The notes under the pieces were generated by a model. It saw nothing but the letters and a program-made list of their open reading frames with translations, was not told where the DNA came from and ran no database searches. From the NCBI RefSeq assembly GCF_003061025.1, contig NZ_QAIL01000318.1, forward strand, positions 1-64,000: a stretch of 64,000 bases of DNA, in the 5' to 3' direction. Positions 27,490 through 37,241 of this stretch are shown in pieces. The position numbers were made by a program, and so were the translations under genes. This stretch comes from Pedobacter sp. HMWF019. GTDB lineage: Bacteria > Bacteroidota > Bacteroidia > Sphingobacteriales > Sphingobacteriaceae. The number at the start of each line of letters is the position of its first letter. Position 1 is the first letter of the stretch.

Positions 27490-27516
27490 ACTGAAACAAC
27501 ACAATTATTGTGCTAG

Positions 27517-27608
27517 AAAATATGTTTTCTGAGCTCTCTGAACCTTCCGCGAATAGCTTCAGGTTCTGAGGTTCGCTCATGAAAACATATTTTCTTGGGT
27601 GCAGACCG
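27517..27608. repeat. Intergenic palindromic repeat, copy C
   Basis: Arms are at 27517-27528 and 27582-27593; the inner palindrome is GAGCTCTCTGAACC and GGTTCTGAGGTTCGCTC. The tail CTTGGGTGCAGACCG runs into the 48-bp tandem repeat. This copy lies between divergent genes, unlike copies A, D and E. Confidence 0.9.
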
Positions 27609-27700
27609 ATTTGGTGCGGATAGGGTTTGTTTGCAGATTGGATTTGATGCAGACCGATTTGGTGTGGATGGGGTTTGTTTGCAGATTGGATTGGGTGCAG
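27601..27700. repeat. 48-bp tandem repeat (two units plus start of a third)
   Basis: Units begin with GCAGACCGATTTGG at 27601 and 27649, and GCAG recurs at 27697, giving an exact 48-base period with only a few mismatches. The unit begins with the tail sequence of the palindromic repeat (GTGCAGACCG). The rest of the intergenic stretch, 27701-27932, is AT-rich; I see no gene in it. Confidence 0.85.
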
Positions 27701-27932
27701 AAATGTAAAATCGTTGGTTTGCTTTCTCTTGTTTTTGGTAACTATAATTTAACTGAAATTTGTTTTGTTGGTAATAAACAAAGTTTAGTTTTGCTAAACA
27801 GATAAATAATTATAATTTTAATCCGTAACCAAATAGAATTTCTTTAGAGCATAGTATGTTTTTAGCCGATAATGCCGTCTCACGAGATTGCTTGAATTAA
27901 AATGATTTTTAAATGTCTAGCTTTTAGTTTTA

Positions 27933-28526
27933 ATGAAAAATTGTGATCAATTCTCTGACGCTGATTTAATTATCCAACTTAAACTGGGGAATGAGAATGC
28001 ATTTACTGAAATCTATAACCGGTATTGGGAAATTTTATTGAATGCGGCTTATCAGCGTCTGCGTTCGAGAGAAGATGCGGAGGAGGTTGTTCAGGAGGTA
28101 CTTGTTAATCTTTATTTTCGTCGTAAAGAAATAGATCCAAAATCTACTCTGGAGGCTTACCTTAAAACGGCACTTAAGTTTAAAGTGATTGATACTTATC
28201 GTTTGCAGCAGCTGCACTATAAGCATATAGATCATTTGATTGCGGAAACAAAGCTTTCTCCTGTAACTCCAGATGATCAGTTAGAAATTAAAGAATTTAA
28301 AACACTTATACTATCCAGATGCGAAAAGTTGCCTGAAAAATGCAGGGAAGTATTTATGATGTTCCGATTTGAAGAATTATCTCATCAGGAAATTGCTGAA
28401 CGCTCTGCAATTTCGATTAGTACAGTAAAAAAACATCTTCACAAAGCGATGGTCTTGCTGAGAGAAGAGTTTAAGGGCAATACAATTAAATTATTGATTG
28501 CCTGCCTGCTCTTTTTGCCTCAATAA
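27933..28526 (+). CDS. ECF RNA polymerase sigma factor (FecI-like)
   Basis: This is 197 residues. Region 2 is LRSREDAEEVVQEVLVNLYF and region 4 is KCREVFMMFRFEELSHQEIA followed by ERSAISISTVKKHLHKA. It opens the second SusCD locus and is followed by its FecR gene after about 100 bases. The long spacer, richer in T, may contain its own signal, but I could not define one. Confidence 0.93.
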   Translation: MKNCDQFSDADLIIQLKLGNENAFTEIYNRYWEILLNAAYQRLRSREDAEEVVQEVLVNLYFRRKEIDPKSTLEAYLKTALKFKVIDTYRLQQLHYKHIDHLIAETKLSPVTPDDQLEIKEFKTLILSRCEKLPEKCREVFMMFRFEELSHQEIAERSAISISTVKKHLHKAMVLLREEFKGNTIKLLIACLLFLPQ

Positions 28527-28629
28527 ACTTTTTAAAATGTTTCTTGCTAATAATCAATTGGTTATTGTTTTTTTTGATTTTATTTTATGATAGAGTAGAA
28601 CCTTTTGGTTTTTGTTTCGAATACAATAT

Positions 28630-29802
28630 ATGAGCGATAACCAAAGAGAATTTGAGAAGCACCTGCTGGAGATCATGACCAAGTTTAAAAATGGACAAGC
28701 CACAGATGCCGAAATTGAAGAGATTAATCTTTGGTATGAGAATCAGGCTTCTAATGAGGGGTATACGGATGGGATGTCATCTACTAAACGTGCAGAAACC
28801 AAACAGAAAATATTATTCAGGATTTATGATCGTGTACATCATACTGCAGCCCCGGTTGCTAAGATTGACGTATATAAAAAAATAAAAATATTTACCCTTG
28901 CAGCTTCAATATTTATAGCCATTGGTGTAGGGCTTTATTTTCAGTTTGCTGAGCAAAAGAAATATCTCAACGATACTACTGCTGTTCATGATGTTGCCCC
29001 TGGAAATAATAAAGCCGTATTAATACTGGCCAATGGCAAAAAAATTAGTTTAGAGGATTTAAGCGAAGGCCAGATTGCCAGCCAGGCTGGCATCCGGATT
29101 TCTAAAAAAGCCAATGGTCAATTGGTTTATGAGGCTACTGAAAGTACAGAATCTACAGCGTTCAAACCCGAATTTAATACCATTGAAGTACCACTGGGTG
29201 GACAGTGGCAAGTTATTCTTCCAGACCATTCCAAGGTATGGTTAAATGCTTTATCTCGGATTACTTATCCGTTACATTTTACTGGTAAGGAAAGAAATGT
29301 GAAAATTTCTGGAGAAGCCTATTTTGAGGTGGCGCACAATGCTCAGATGCCATTTAAAGTACAGGCTGGTCATCAGATTGTTGAGGTGCTGGGGACACAT
29401 TTCAATATTATGGCTTACGCCGATGAAAAACTCATCAGAACCACATTGATAGAAGGTTCGGTAAAAGTTTCGCAAGGTAAAGCAACAAAGCTGCTGGTTC
29501 CCGGCGAACAGGCACAAGTAGGCAAAGAGGGAATTACGGTTACAAATGAGGTAGATGTGGAAGATGTTGTGGCCTGGAAAAACGGTTATTTCAAATTTGA
29601 TGAGAACCTGGAAGCCATTATGGCAAAAGTGGCCAAGTGGTATAATGTAGAAGTGGTTTATCAGTTTAAACCCGATCCCAATAGTATATACGAGGGCAAA
29701 GTTTCACGTTCCAAAAATATTTCCTCCCTATTGAAAATCATAGAATTTAATGGCGATGTACATTTTAAAATAGAAGGAAGGAGGGTTATCGTGACTAAAT
29801 AG
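28630..29802 (+). CDS. FecR-family anti-sigma factor
   Basis: This is about 390 residues. It has a cytoplasmic N-terminus, a membrane helix near 84-102 (FTLAASIFIAIGVGLYFQF), a FecR domain (VPLGGQWQVILPDHSKVWLN, GEAYFEVAHNAQMPFKVQ, VLGTHFNIMAY) and a C-terminal DUF4974 domain (FDENLEAIMAKVAKWYNVEV). I chose the ATG at 28630; the frame extends to a TTG at 28612. It should control the sigma factor at 27933 in response to the STN domain of the SusC at 29938. Confidence 0.93.
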   Translation: MSDNQREFEKHLLEIMTKFKNGQATDAEIEEINLWYENQASNEGYTDGMSSTKRAETKQKILFRIYDRVHHTAAPVAKIDVYKKIKIFTLAASIFIAIGVGLYFQFAEQKKYLNDTTAVHDVAPGNNKAVLILANGKKISLEDLSEGQIASQAGIRISKKANGQLVYEATESTESTAFKPEFNTIEVPLGGQWQVILPDHSKVWLNALSRITYPLHFTGKERNVKISGEAYFEVAHNAQMPFKVQAGHQIVEVLGTHFNIMAYADEKLIRTTLIEGSVKVSQGKATKLLVPGEQAQVGKEGITVTNEVDVEDVVAWKNGYFKFDENLEAIMAKVAKWYNVEVVYQFKPDPNSIYEGKVSRSKNISSLLKIIEFNGDVHFKIEGRRVIVTK

Positions 29803-29830
29803 CTATGGCAATCATGGTAGGCCAAAAAAT

Positions 29831-29894
29831 GGTCAAAGGTGTTAGAGCACCTCTGACCGGATGTTGAGTTTACCCATTCCGATGAATCGGAATA
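29831..29894 (+). promoter_or_regulatory. Hairpin plus ATGTT-N6-ACCC element before susC
   Basis: An 11-bp stem (29831-29841 with 29848-29858, one A-C mismatch, 6-base loop) is followed by ATGTT (29861) and, after six bases, ACCC (29872-29875), then a perfect 7-bp hairpin TTCCGAT/ATCGGAA. An element of the same layout lies at 50830 before the other sigma/FecR-linked susC. It probably combines the FecR-gene terminator with the susC promoter (inference). Confidence 0.45.
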
Positions 29895-29937
29895 AAAATT
29901 TAACGATGAATCAAACCGAAACCCAACATTCAAATTT

Positions 29938-32900
29938 ATGAATTTAAACTTACATAACAGGTATGGAGAGAATCGCCATGCTTTTTACAAATTTCTGCTG
30001 GTGATGAAGATTACTACATTTTTTCTGATAATAGCCATAATGCAGGTAAGTGCGGGTACGTTCGCACAAAAGATAACCCTCAATAAAGTAAATGCGCCTT
30101 TGTCGTCAATTATTAATGACATCAGGGCACAGAGCAATTACGATTTCTTTTATAATAAGAAGGTCTTAAAAGAAGCTAAATCACTTAGCATTCATGTAAA
30201 GGATGCTACTCTTGAAGAGGTATTGAAAATTTGTCTCAAAGATCAATCTCTTGAATATCAGATCACGGATAAAACGGTGTTGATTAAAGAAAAGGAAAAG
30301 AAATTTGATTTATTTAATCCGTTTGGTCTGTTTTCTGAAAAAATATCAGGTAAAGTAGTGGACGAAAAAGGTTTGCCTGTGCCAGGGGCAAGTGTGCTTG
30401 AAAAAGGCATGAAGAATGTAACCCATACCGATGGAAATGGGGAGTTTGTGATTCATGTAAAAGATCATGCTGCTATTTTGGTGATTTCTTTTGTAGGCTT
30501 TCAGAACAAAGAAATAGACGCAGGAGATGTTAAGGGTGGCCCTATTACGCTTATTGTTTCTCAGGAAAGCTTAAACGAAGTAGTGGTTACCGCTTACGGT
30601 AAAGTTAAAAAAAGTAGTCTCACCGATGCTGTGGCAACAATTAGTGGAGAGAACCTTGAAAACAGACCAATCCGAACCGTTACAGATGGATTGATCGGAC
30701 TGGCACCTGGACTAAATATCAGAATGTCAAGTGGTGCGCCTGAAATTAACCCATCAATCAATATCCGTGGTTTTACGTCTATCAACAGTAGTGCCGCGCC
30801 GCTCATATTGGTTGATGGAGTAGAAAGGCCTATTCAGGATGTTAATCCCAATGATGTGGAAAGTGTTTCCTTATTAAAGGATGGCGCATCAACAGCGATT
30901 TACGGTTCACGTGCACCATATGGGGTAATTCTCATTACAACTAAAAGCGGGAAATCAGGTAAAGCATCGATCAGCTATTCTGCAAACACAAAAATTGGTG
31001 TTATGGTACTTGCGCCTACCCAGCCAAATTCTCCGGATTGGGCACGCTATATCAATATCGCTCAACGGAACGGACAACCAGATGGAACTGGAACAGATGG
31101 TGTAGATGCGATTACCATTGCCCGAATGCAGGCTTGGTTAAATAAAGACTGGAGCAATCCTGCTTTTGACGATCTGAGAACTCAATTTGGAGATAAGGCA
31201 CAATCTTATATTGAAAACGGACAATTTCCAACCACCAATGCTGGCTTTAAGAACTGGACAAGAGAGCAGTCTTTTGCGACTACAAAGCTTTATGATACCT
31301 ATTTGAACAAATACGATTTCAGTCAGCAGCATAACCTGAATTTTAGCGGCGGTAACGACAAGATTCGTTATTTTTCGAGCTTTGGTTATAACAATACAAA
31401 AGGTCTATTTAAAGGTGATTTTAATTACAACAGGCGTTACAATTTTCAAACCAAGTTAGACTATACCGCTACAGATTGGCTGAGTTTCAGAACGGATGTC
31501 AATTATGTAAGACAGGTTAATCAAGGTCCGAATTATCTGTCCGGAGGCGATACATATGCGAATTACAGCACCATTTTTGGCAGCATGATGCAGTACTTTG
31601 CCACGCCGCTTAAAGTACCTTCAGGCAATCAATATTCCTGGATATTGGGGGCTGCAGGTATCTTAGGCAACGGGGGATTGATCAATAATGGCAGAAATGA
31701 AATCGTACTGAACGGTGGAGCTACCTTAAAGCCTTTTAAAGATTTTGAAATCAATGCAGATTACTCGAGAAGACAAAGTTATACGGAGTATTCAAGGACA
31801 GATAAAATTGTTTATACGGAACTGCCTGACGGCACTAAGATCCAAAATAATCGTTCGGCAAATGTAAGCAGCATCACAAAAACAGATGGCGTGCAGGAGT
31901 ACCAGATGGTAAAACTTAGTGCGCAATATAAGCACACGTTTGCAGAGAAGCATAATTTATTTGCTCAATTCGGAATGCAGTCTGAGGAAAATGACTATAG
32001 GTCTCTAACGGGCAGCAAAACAGATCTGTTTGCCCAGGATTTGATCCCTGCGCTTAGTGCTGCAGCCAACAATCCGCAGACGAGTGATAGATTATACTCC
32101 TGGAGTACTTTGGGTTATTATGGAGTTATTACCTATGATTATATGGAAAGATATATGATCAAGTTCGCCGGGCGAGGAGATGCGAGCTCACGCTTTGCAC
32201 CGGAATCCCGCTGGAGTTTCTTCCCTTCGGTATCCGGTGCCTGGAATGCGGCAAAAGAAAATTTCTGGCCATTGAAAAACCTGATCTCAGAATTTAAACC
32301 CCGGGTTTCCTGGTCAACGTCTGGTGATTTAGCTTCCAATGGCGCTGACAACTATTACACTTACATATCTACGCTTGCCATGTCGGTGAATAAAAACCTG
32401 CTGTTAGGAGGAGGTTATTCTAATGTGACCACAACACCAGGTTTGGTCTCTTCAGATCTGACCTGGGCAAAACCCACTGTTCTGAATATAGGGATAGATG
32501 TTTCTGCGTTTAAGAGAAGGTTGAACCTGTCTTATGAATGGTACCAACGTACGGTAAAGGATCAGGTTGGTCCTGTTGATCCACTTCCACAGGTTTTGGG
32601 AACTACAGCGCCGCCGAGAAACAATTCTGTTTCTGAAACACGGGGATGGGAACTTTCCATCGGCTGGAATGACCAGGTTCAGGTGGCGCAGAAACCACTG
32701 AATTATTCCTTGAAATTTAACATGAGCGATTATATTGGATACGTTACGGAGTATTCTTCGAACAAATTGGGTGTAACCAGCGGCGTTTGGACACCAGGAG
32801 AACAATTTGGGCAAAACTATGTGTATGATGTAGCAAGAATCGCTCAAAATACGGCTGATCTTAAGAAAGGAACATTACCATCAGGATATAATTATCCAGG

Positions 32901-33495
32901 GTATATCATGTATAAGGATCTCAATGGTGACGGTTATATCAATTCAGGAACCGGTGGTTTTTGGTATAGCAGAGGTGACCTGGATAAGGACGGATATAGT
33001 TATCCCCGCAAGTCTTATTCTATCATGCCATCGGTTTCCTGGAACAACTTCTCTTTCTCAGCAGTGCTGGAAGGTGTGTTGCAATGGCGTGTTTATAACA
33101 GTACAGAGTGGGTGTGGGGAACCAAAGCCGGCAGCGACCTTGCGTATTTTTACACGCCAGCATTTGAAGAAAGTACTAAACTGGGCTATTGGAGTCCAGA
33201 TAATACCAATGCTTTTTTTCCTGCTTTTAATACAGGACGTACATTGGCAACGGATAGATACATGTTAAATCTGGCTAACCTTAGGATCAGAAATGTTACG
33301 GTGGGTTATGACTTACCTCAATCGTGGTTAAAGAAAGTTAAAATTAAAAGAGCAAATGTATATTTAAGCGGAGAGAACTTAGGGTTTATCTATTCAAAAT
33401 CTTTTATTAAATACGATCCGGAGCTATTAAGTAGCGGTGTTAACGGCTACCCTCCGTTGCGTTACTACTCACTTGGATTGAATATCAACTTATAA
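29938..33495 (+). CDS. SusC/RagA-type TonB-dependent receptor with STN domain
   Basis: This is 1185 residues. A long signal region (KITTFFLIIAIMQVSAGTFA) is followed by STN (about 48-120, LNKVNAPLSSIINDIRAQSN), a carboxypeptidase-like domain (about 137-215, SGKVVDEKGLPVPGASV), a plug with NDVESVSLLKDGASTAIYGS and the barrel ending in YYSLGLNINL. The barrel imports the ligand captured by the SusD encoded next, and the STN domain should signal to the FecR just upstream. The ATG overlaps the stop of an 11-codon frame (29906-29941). Confidence 0.95.
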   Translation: MNLNLHNRYGENRHAFYKFLLVMKITTFFLIIAIMQVSAGTFAQKITLNKVNAPLSSIINDIRAQSNYDFFYNKKVLKEAKSLSIHVKDATLEEVLKICLKDQSLEYQITDKTVLIKEKEKKFDLFNPFGLFSEKISGKVVDEKGLPVPGASVLEKGMKNVTHTDGNGEFVIHVKDHAAILVISFVGFQNKEIDAGDVKGGPITLIVSQESLNEVVVTAYGKVKKSSLTDAVATISGENLENRPIRTVTDGLIGLAPGLNIRMSSGAPEINPSINIRGFTSINSSAAPLILVDGVERPIQDVNPNDVESVSLLKDGASTAIYGSRAPYGVILITTKSGKSGKASISYSANTKIGVMVLAPTQPNSPDWARYINIAQRNGQPDGTGTDGVDAITIARMQAWLNKDWSNPAFDDLRTQFGDKAQSYIENGQFPTTNAGFKNWTREQSFATTKLYDTYLNKYDFSQQHNLNFSGGNDKIRYFSSFGYNNTKGLFKGDFNYNRRYNFQTKLDYTATDWLSFRTDVNYVRQVNQGPNYLSGGDTYANYSTIFGSMMQYFATPLKVPSGNQYSWILGAAGILGNGGLINNGRNEIVLNGGATLKPFKDFEINADYSRRQSYTEYSRTDKIVYTELPDGTKIQNNRSANVSSITKTDGVQEYQMVKLSAQYKHTFAEKHNLFAQFGMQSEENDYRSLTGSKTDLFAQDLIPALSAAANNPQTSDRLYSWSTLGYYGVITYDYMERYMIKFAGRGDASSRFAPESRWSFFPSVSGAWNAAKENFWPLKNLISEFKPRVSWSTSGDLASNGADNYYTYISTLAMSVNKNLLLGGGYSNVTTTPGLVSSDLTWAKPTVLNIGIDVSAFKRRLNLSYEWYQRTVKDQVGPVDPLPQVLGTTAPPRNNSVSETRGWELSIGWNDQVQVAQKPLNYSLKFNMSDYIGYVTEYSSNKLGVTSGVWTPGEQFGQNYVYDVARIAQNTADLKKGTLPSGYNYPGYIMYKDLNGDGYINSGTGGFWYSRGDLDKDGYSYPRKSYSIMPSVSWNNFSFSAVLEGVLQWRVYNSTEWVWGTKAGSDLAYFYTPAFEESTKLGYWSPDNTNAFFPAFNTGRTLATDRYMLNLANLRIRNVTVGYDLPQSWLKKVKIKRANVYLSGENLGFIYSKSFIKYDPELLSSGVNGYPPLRYYSLGLNINL

Positions 33496-33530
33496 ACTCA
33501 TTGATCACTTTATACCATAATATAAACGAG

Positions 33531-35477
33531 ATGAAAGCTTACATCAGTAAAACCAGTAAGGTTATATTCGCACTTTTTGTGTTGATGAACCTTACTGCTT
33601 GTAAAAAGGATTTTTTGGACAAAAACCCTCTAGATGCGGTAAACCCCGAGAATTTCTTTAAAAAGGCATCCGATCTTCAAATCTTTGCCAATGGATTCTA
33701 TGGCCGTTTGGCCCCTCAGTACAATACACAAAATGGAACGGGTACAGTATCGGGCGGAAACAGTAATGTGGCCTTAGATGCCAACACGGATATGATGATT
33801 ATACAGACAACTGTAACCAGTAGTTTGTACAGATGGAATACGGTTTCAGTTGCTGGCGCAACAAATGACAGTTGGTCTGGAGGCTATTCCAACATCAGAT
33901 CAGATAACTATTTTCTGCACTATGCCAATATGAATGCAGAAAAAACAGATGCGGCCACCCATTACATTGGAGAAGGGTATTTCTTTAGGGCATGGGACTA
34001 CTTCAGCATGTTGAAAACTTTCGGAGGTGTGCCCATCATGACCGAGGCGCTTGATGATAGTGACCTGTCAAAACTTTTAACACCCAGGGCATCAAGGTAT
34101 GAGGTTGCTAAACAAATTATAGCAGATCTGGACCTGGCCATCGCAAAACTAAACTGGAAAGGCGAAGGTCAGGGTGCTATTGCTGGTAGGGTTAACAAAG
34201 AAGCTGCCCTCACTCTAAAAGCAAGAGTAGCACTTTACGAAGGCTCCTGGGAATATTACCATGGTAAAAAAGGCACCCCTTATGCAATGCCGGGTAAAGA
34301 TGGTATGGAATTTCTGGCAATGATAGAACCCACGGTAGCGCAGCTTATCAGCAGGTATGGTACAAAAATATATACTGCTGCTGGCGACAAAACGATGGCC
34401 TATAATCAACTGTTTGCCCAAAAGAATGCATCAAATGTTGATGGTGTATTTCTTTACAAAGTGTACGATGCCTCTCTGCTGACACTCAGCAACAACTTCT
34501 TTTTCAAAATCCTTGATTCCGGTCCCTCAATCACCGATCACTTGATAGATGTCTATCTAAATAAAGACGGTACGCCTCAAGTATCTTCCGGGTCTTATGC
34601 CAATACGCTGAATCAGCTCAGCACTACTTTAGATCCGCGGTTCAGGCAAACGGTGTGGACCCCAGACAGAGGTCCGTTGAATCAATTGCCTGGACGTGGT
34701 GGTGACGGCGATCCATTTAGATATCCAATTATCGCCTCTCAGGCTCCTTATACGAGTATTGGCTTTACTTCAACGGGATACAGGAATTTTAAAGGGGCAG
34801 TTTTTGCACAAGAAGCTACCAAAGGGGAGACTGATGACGTGTTGATGCGGTATGAAGAAAGCTTGCTGTCGCTGGCAGAGGCTAAGGCCATATTGGGAAC
34901 AATCAACCAGGCTGATGTTGACAAGACGGTAAATGTAATCAGGGCCCGTGTGGGGATGACACCTTTGAATATGAACGCTATTCCGGCCGGAACGTATCGG
35001 GAAGATCTTGGATTTGATCCTGGTTCAACACCTATATTGAACGAAGTAAGAAGAGAGAGAACCGTAGAATTTGCCCTGGAGGGCTTTCGTCTGGATGATT
35101 TGAAAAGATGGGCTGTGTATGAAAAAGTAATCAATGGCTATCAGCCAAAAGGCGCACTATTACAAGAATTTCTTGATTATTTCAATCGCTCAGCTAGTCA
35201 GGTTGTTCTGGATAATGGTTCTGACCCAACCTTATATAGCCAGATTAGAAAAGATGGTTATGTCAAGAACGAATTCAATCTGGTTACAGGCAATAACGTT
35301 GATAGGTTTGCGAATGGAAGAATAAACCCCTGGTTTAAAATAGCTGATTTCAAAGAAGGGGGCAGAGGCCTTTATATCGATCCGGGAAGAGACTATTTAA
35401 GTTTCGTTCCGTTACAGCAAATCAAGCTTTATCAAGCCAACAATGCGACGCTGAGCCAAAATCCCGGATGGAATTAA
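33531..35477 (+). CDS. SusD/RagB-type nutrient-binding lipoprotein
   Basis: This is 648 residues with lipobox LTAC followed by KKDFLDKNPLD. The SusD pattern is clear: AATHYIGEGYFFRAWDYFSM in the TPR region, then LNEVRRERTVEFALEGFRLD and a terminal NATLSQNPGWN. I chose the ATG at 33531 because the TTG at 33501 would add residues ahead of the signal peptide. It is about 100 residues longer than typical SusDs. It pairs with the SusC 35 bases upstream. Confidence 0.94.
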   Translation: MKAYISKTSKVIFALFVLMNLTACKKDFLDKNPLDAVNPENFFKKASDLQIFANGFYGRLAPQYNTQNGTGTVSGGNSNVALDANTDMMIIQTTVTSSLYRWNTVSVAGATNDSWSGGYSNIRSDNYFLHYANMNAEKTDAATHYIGEGYFFRAWDYFSMLKTFGGVPIMTEALDDSDLSKLLTPRASRYEVAKQIIADLDLAIAKLNWKGEGQGAIAGRVNKEAALTLKARVALYEGSWEYYHGKKGTPYAMPGKDGMEFLAMIEPTVAQLISRYGTKIYTAAGDKTMAYNQLFAQKNASNVDGVFLYKVYDASLLTLSNNFFFKILDSGPSITDHLIDVYLNKDGTPQVSSGSYANTLNQLSTTLDPRFRQTVWTPDRGPLNQLPGRGGDGDPFRYPIIASQAPYTSIGFTSTGYRNFKGAVFAQEATKGETDDVLMRYEESLLSLAEAKAILGTINQADVDKTVNVIRARVGMTPLNMNAIPAGTYREDLGFDPGSTPILNEVRRERTVEFALEGFRLDDLKRWAVYEKVINGYQPKGALLQEFLDYFNRSASQVVLDNGSDPTLYSQIRKDGYVKNEFNLVTGNNVDRFANGRINPWFKIADFKEGGRGLYIDPGRDYLSFVPLQQIKLYQANNATLSQNPGWN

Positions 35478-35510
35478 TCCTATCAAATTTTATTCTTTAA
35501 ATTATAAATC

Positions 35511-35957
35511 ATGAAACATAAAAAGATATTATATGCTCTGACCTTATTTGTCCTGGTGGCATTCTCTTCTTGTATGAAACCCAGGGTAGAGTTGAATGAT
35601 GGTGCTTGGGGTGATAACGCCTATATTACCGGTGCAAATTTATTTACTTTAGTAGAAGTCAAAAATCAACTGGGCTATAATGAACCTGTAACAGGCTATC
35701 AAGACGTTGGTGTAACCGTAAGTTCAAATGTTGTAGACAAAAGCAAGGCCTCTGTAACCATCGTAGCCGTAAAGGGAACAGATCTGACAAAGATCGGCAT
35801 TCGGTTTACGCACTCGGCAAAGAAAATAGAACCTCTGAACGGTGCGCCCGTTGCAGGTGTTATCTCTGATTTCTCGAAAGGTTCGTTCGTGTATCGGGTA
35901 TATTCTGCCGATGGTACCACAAGAGACTGGACGATTTATATTTCGGTAGCACCTTAA
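35511..35957 (+). CDS. Small SusE-position lipoprotein, DUF5018-like
   Basis: This is 148 residues with lipobox FSSC. A short beta-rich domain ends in GSFVYRVYSADGTTRDWTIY, a pattern seen in DUF5018-type surface lipoproteins of Bacteroidota. It sits directly after SusD, where SusE/SusF-like glycan-binding proteins are usually encoded. I infer an accessory surface-binding role. A terminator follows. Confidence 0.65.
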   Translation: MKHKKILYALTLFVLVAFSSCMKPRVELNDGAWGDNAYITGANLFTLVEVKNQLGYNEPVTGYQDVGVTVSSNVVDKSKASVTIVAVKGTDLTKIGIRFTHSAKKIEPLNGAPVAGVISDFSKGSFVYRVYSADGTTRDWTIYISVAP

Positions 35958-35969
35958 ATAGATATGCCT

Positions 35970-36018
35970 AACAAAGAGGTGTTTACAACATGTGATCACC
36001 TCTTTGTTGTTATTTTAT
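35970..36018 (+). terminator. Rho-independent terminator after SusCD unit
   Basis: A perfect 12-bp stem AACAAAGAGGTG (35970-35981) pairs with CACCTCTTTGTT (35997-36008) around a 15-base loop, followed by GTTATTTTAT. It ends the sigma-independent SusC/SusD/lipoprotein transcript. Confidence 0.85.
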
Positions 36019-36057
36019 CTGTTTCCCCTCAATGGTTAATTTCATATTTTATAAATA

Positions 36058-37041
36058 ATGAAGACATTCAATAGAAGAGAATTTATAAGCGGCATGCTTG
36101 CCACAGGTATTGTTTTACAAATTCCAGGTACGGTTATGGCCATGTTTGGCCCAAAAGCAAAGAGCATAAAAGCCGGCCTGATTACGGATTTGCACCAGGA
36201 TGTGATTCATAATGGTTCTGAAAGATTACAGGTTTTTTTAACTCATATGAAAAAAAATAGACCTGATTTTATCATGCAAATGGGTGATTTTGCTTATCCC
36301 AATGATAAGAATAAAGCACTCATTGATGAATTCAATCAGGCGCATCCTGTTGCGCTCCATGTAATTGGTAATCACGATACGGATTCTGGACATACTAAGG
36401 AGCAATGTCTCCGTTACTGGAAGATGCCGGCTAGGTATTATACGAAAGAAATAAACGGCGTATGTTTTATCATTTTAGATGGGAACGATAAGGGGTCGCC
36501 CACTCATAAAGGAGGCTACCCATCTTATATTAATGATGAGCAAAAAATATGGTTACAACAGCAACTGAGGCAAATAGAAAAGCCTATTGTAATTGTTTGC
36601 CACCAGCCGCTTGCCGGTGCTCTTGCGGTGGATAATGCTGCGGAAATACAGGATATTCTAGGTGCAGCTTCAGATAAAATATTACTGGCCATTAATGGCC
36701 ATACGCATATTGATTGCCAGTTGTTTATAAAGGGCATCAACTACGTTCACATTAATTCTGCCTCTTATTTTTGGGTTGGGGACAAATACAAACACAATAG
36801 TTATCCGGAGGAAGTTCATAAAGCTCATCCCTGGATATCCTACACATGTCCGTATCAAGATGCTTTGTTTACTACTTTAACTATTGACCCTTCATTGGGC
36901 ATAATACATATTGAAGGCAAAAAAAGCAATTGGGTAGGGCAATCGCCTGAAAAGTTGAATTATGTTGATGCAACGGGAATATCTGCTGGTAAAGAAATTG
37001 TACCGTTTATAAGTAAGCGGAAGATTGTTGTGAGATCTTAA
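36058..37041 (+). CDS. Calcineurin-like metallophosphoesterase, exported
   Basis: This is 327 residues. The N-terminus NRREFISGMLATGIVLQIPG looks like a twin-arginine (Tat) signal. The metallophosphoesterase motifs are in order: LITDLHQD, MGDFAYP, IGNHDT, CHQP and INGHTHID. Such enzymes use two metal ions to hydrolyse phosphoesters. Together with the preceding SusCD unit and the following hexosaminidase it suggests processing of a phosphorylated amino-sugar glycan (inference). Confidence 0.88.
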   Translation: MKTFNRREFISGMLATGIVLQIPGTVMAMFGPKAKSIKAGLITDLHQDVIHNGSERLQVFLTHMKKNRPDFIMQMGDFAYPNDKNKALIDEFNQAHPVALHVIGNHDTDSGHTKEQCLRYWKMPARYYTKEINGVCFIILDGNDKGSPTHKGGYPSYINDEQKIWLQQQLRQIEKPIVIVCHQPLAGALAVDNAAEIQDILGAASDKILLAINGHTHIDCQLFIKGINYVHINSASYFWVGDKYKHNSYPEEVHKAHPWISYTCPYQDALFTTLTIDPSLGIIHIEGKKSNWVGQSPEKLNYVDATGISAGKEIVPFISKRKIVVRS

Positions 37042-37053
37042 AATGTGTTTGTA

Positions 37054-37134
37054 AAAATATGTTTTTTGAGCTCTCTGAACCTTCCAGGTTCTGAGGTTCG
37101 CTCGTGAAAACATATTTTCTTGGGTGCAGACCGG
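37054..37134. repeat. Intergenic palindromic repeat, copy D (deleted centre)
   Basis: Arms are at 37054-37065 and 37107-37118, with the tail CTTGGGTGCAGACCGG. The central CGCGAAGAGCTTC of the other copies is missing, so the inner halves GAGCTCTCTGAACCTTCC and AGGTTCTGAGGTTCGCTC abut directly. Confidence 0.9.
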
Positions 37135-37241
37135 GGTGGGTTCAGACAGGATGGAGTTCAGGAATAAGAAGCAGCTGATTTTTTTGTTTTGAATGCTTAT
37201 ATTCAGGGATTGAACTGTTATTATCAAAATAAAATTAAGAT

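Noticed and set aside
25266..27608. Repeat copies considered as a CRISPR array
   Set aside because: Copies are about 1 kb apart with genes between them, there are no short spacers and no cas genes.
27599..27805. Open frame encoding a 16-residue repeat peptide (MQTDLVRIGFVCRLDL repeated)
   Set aside because: It arises from the 48-base tandem repeat, which is a multiple of three; it starts inside the tail of a palindromic repeat and has no family match.
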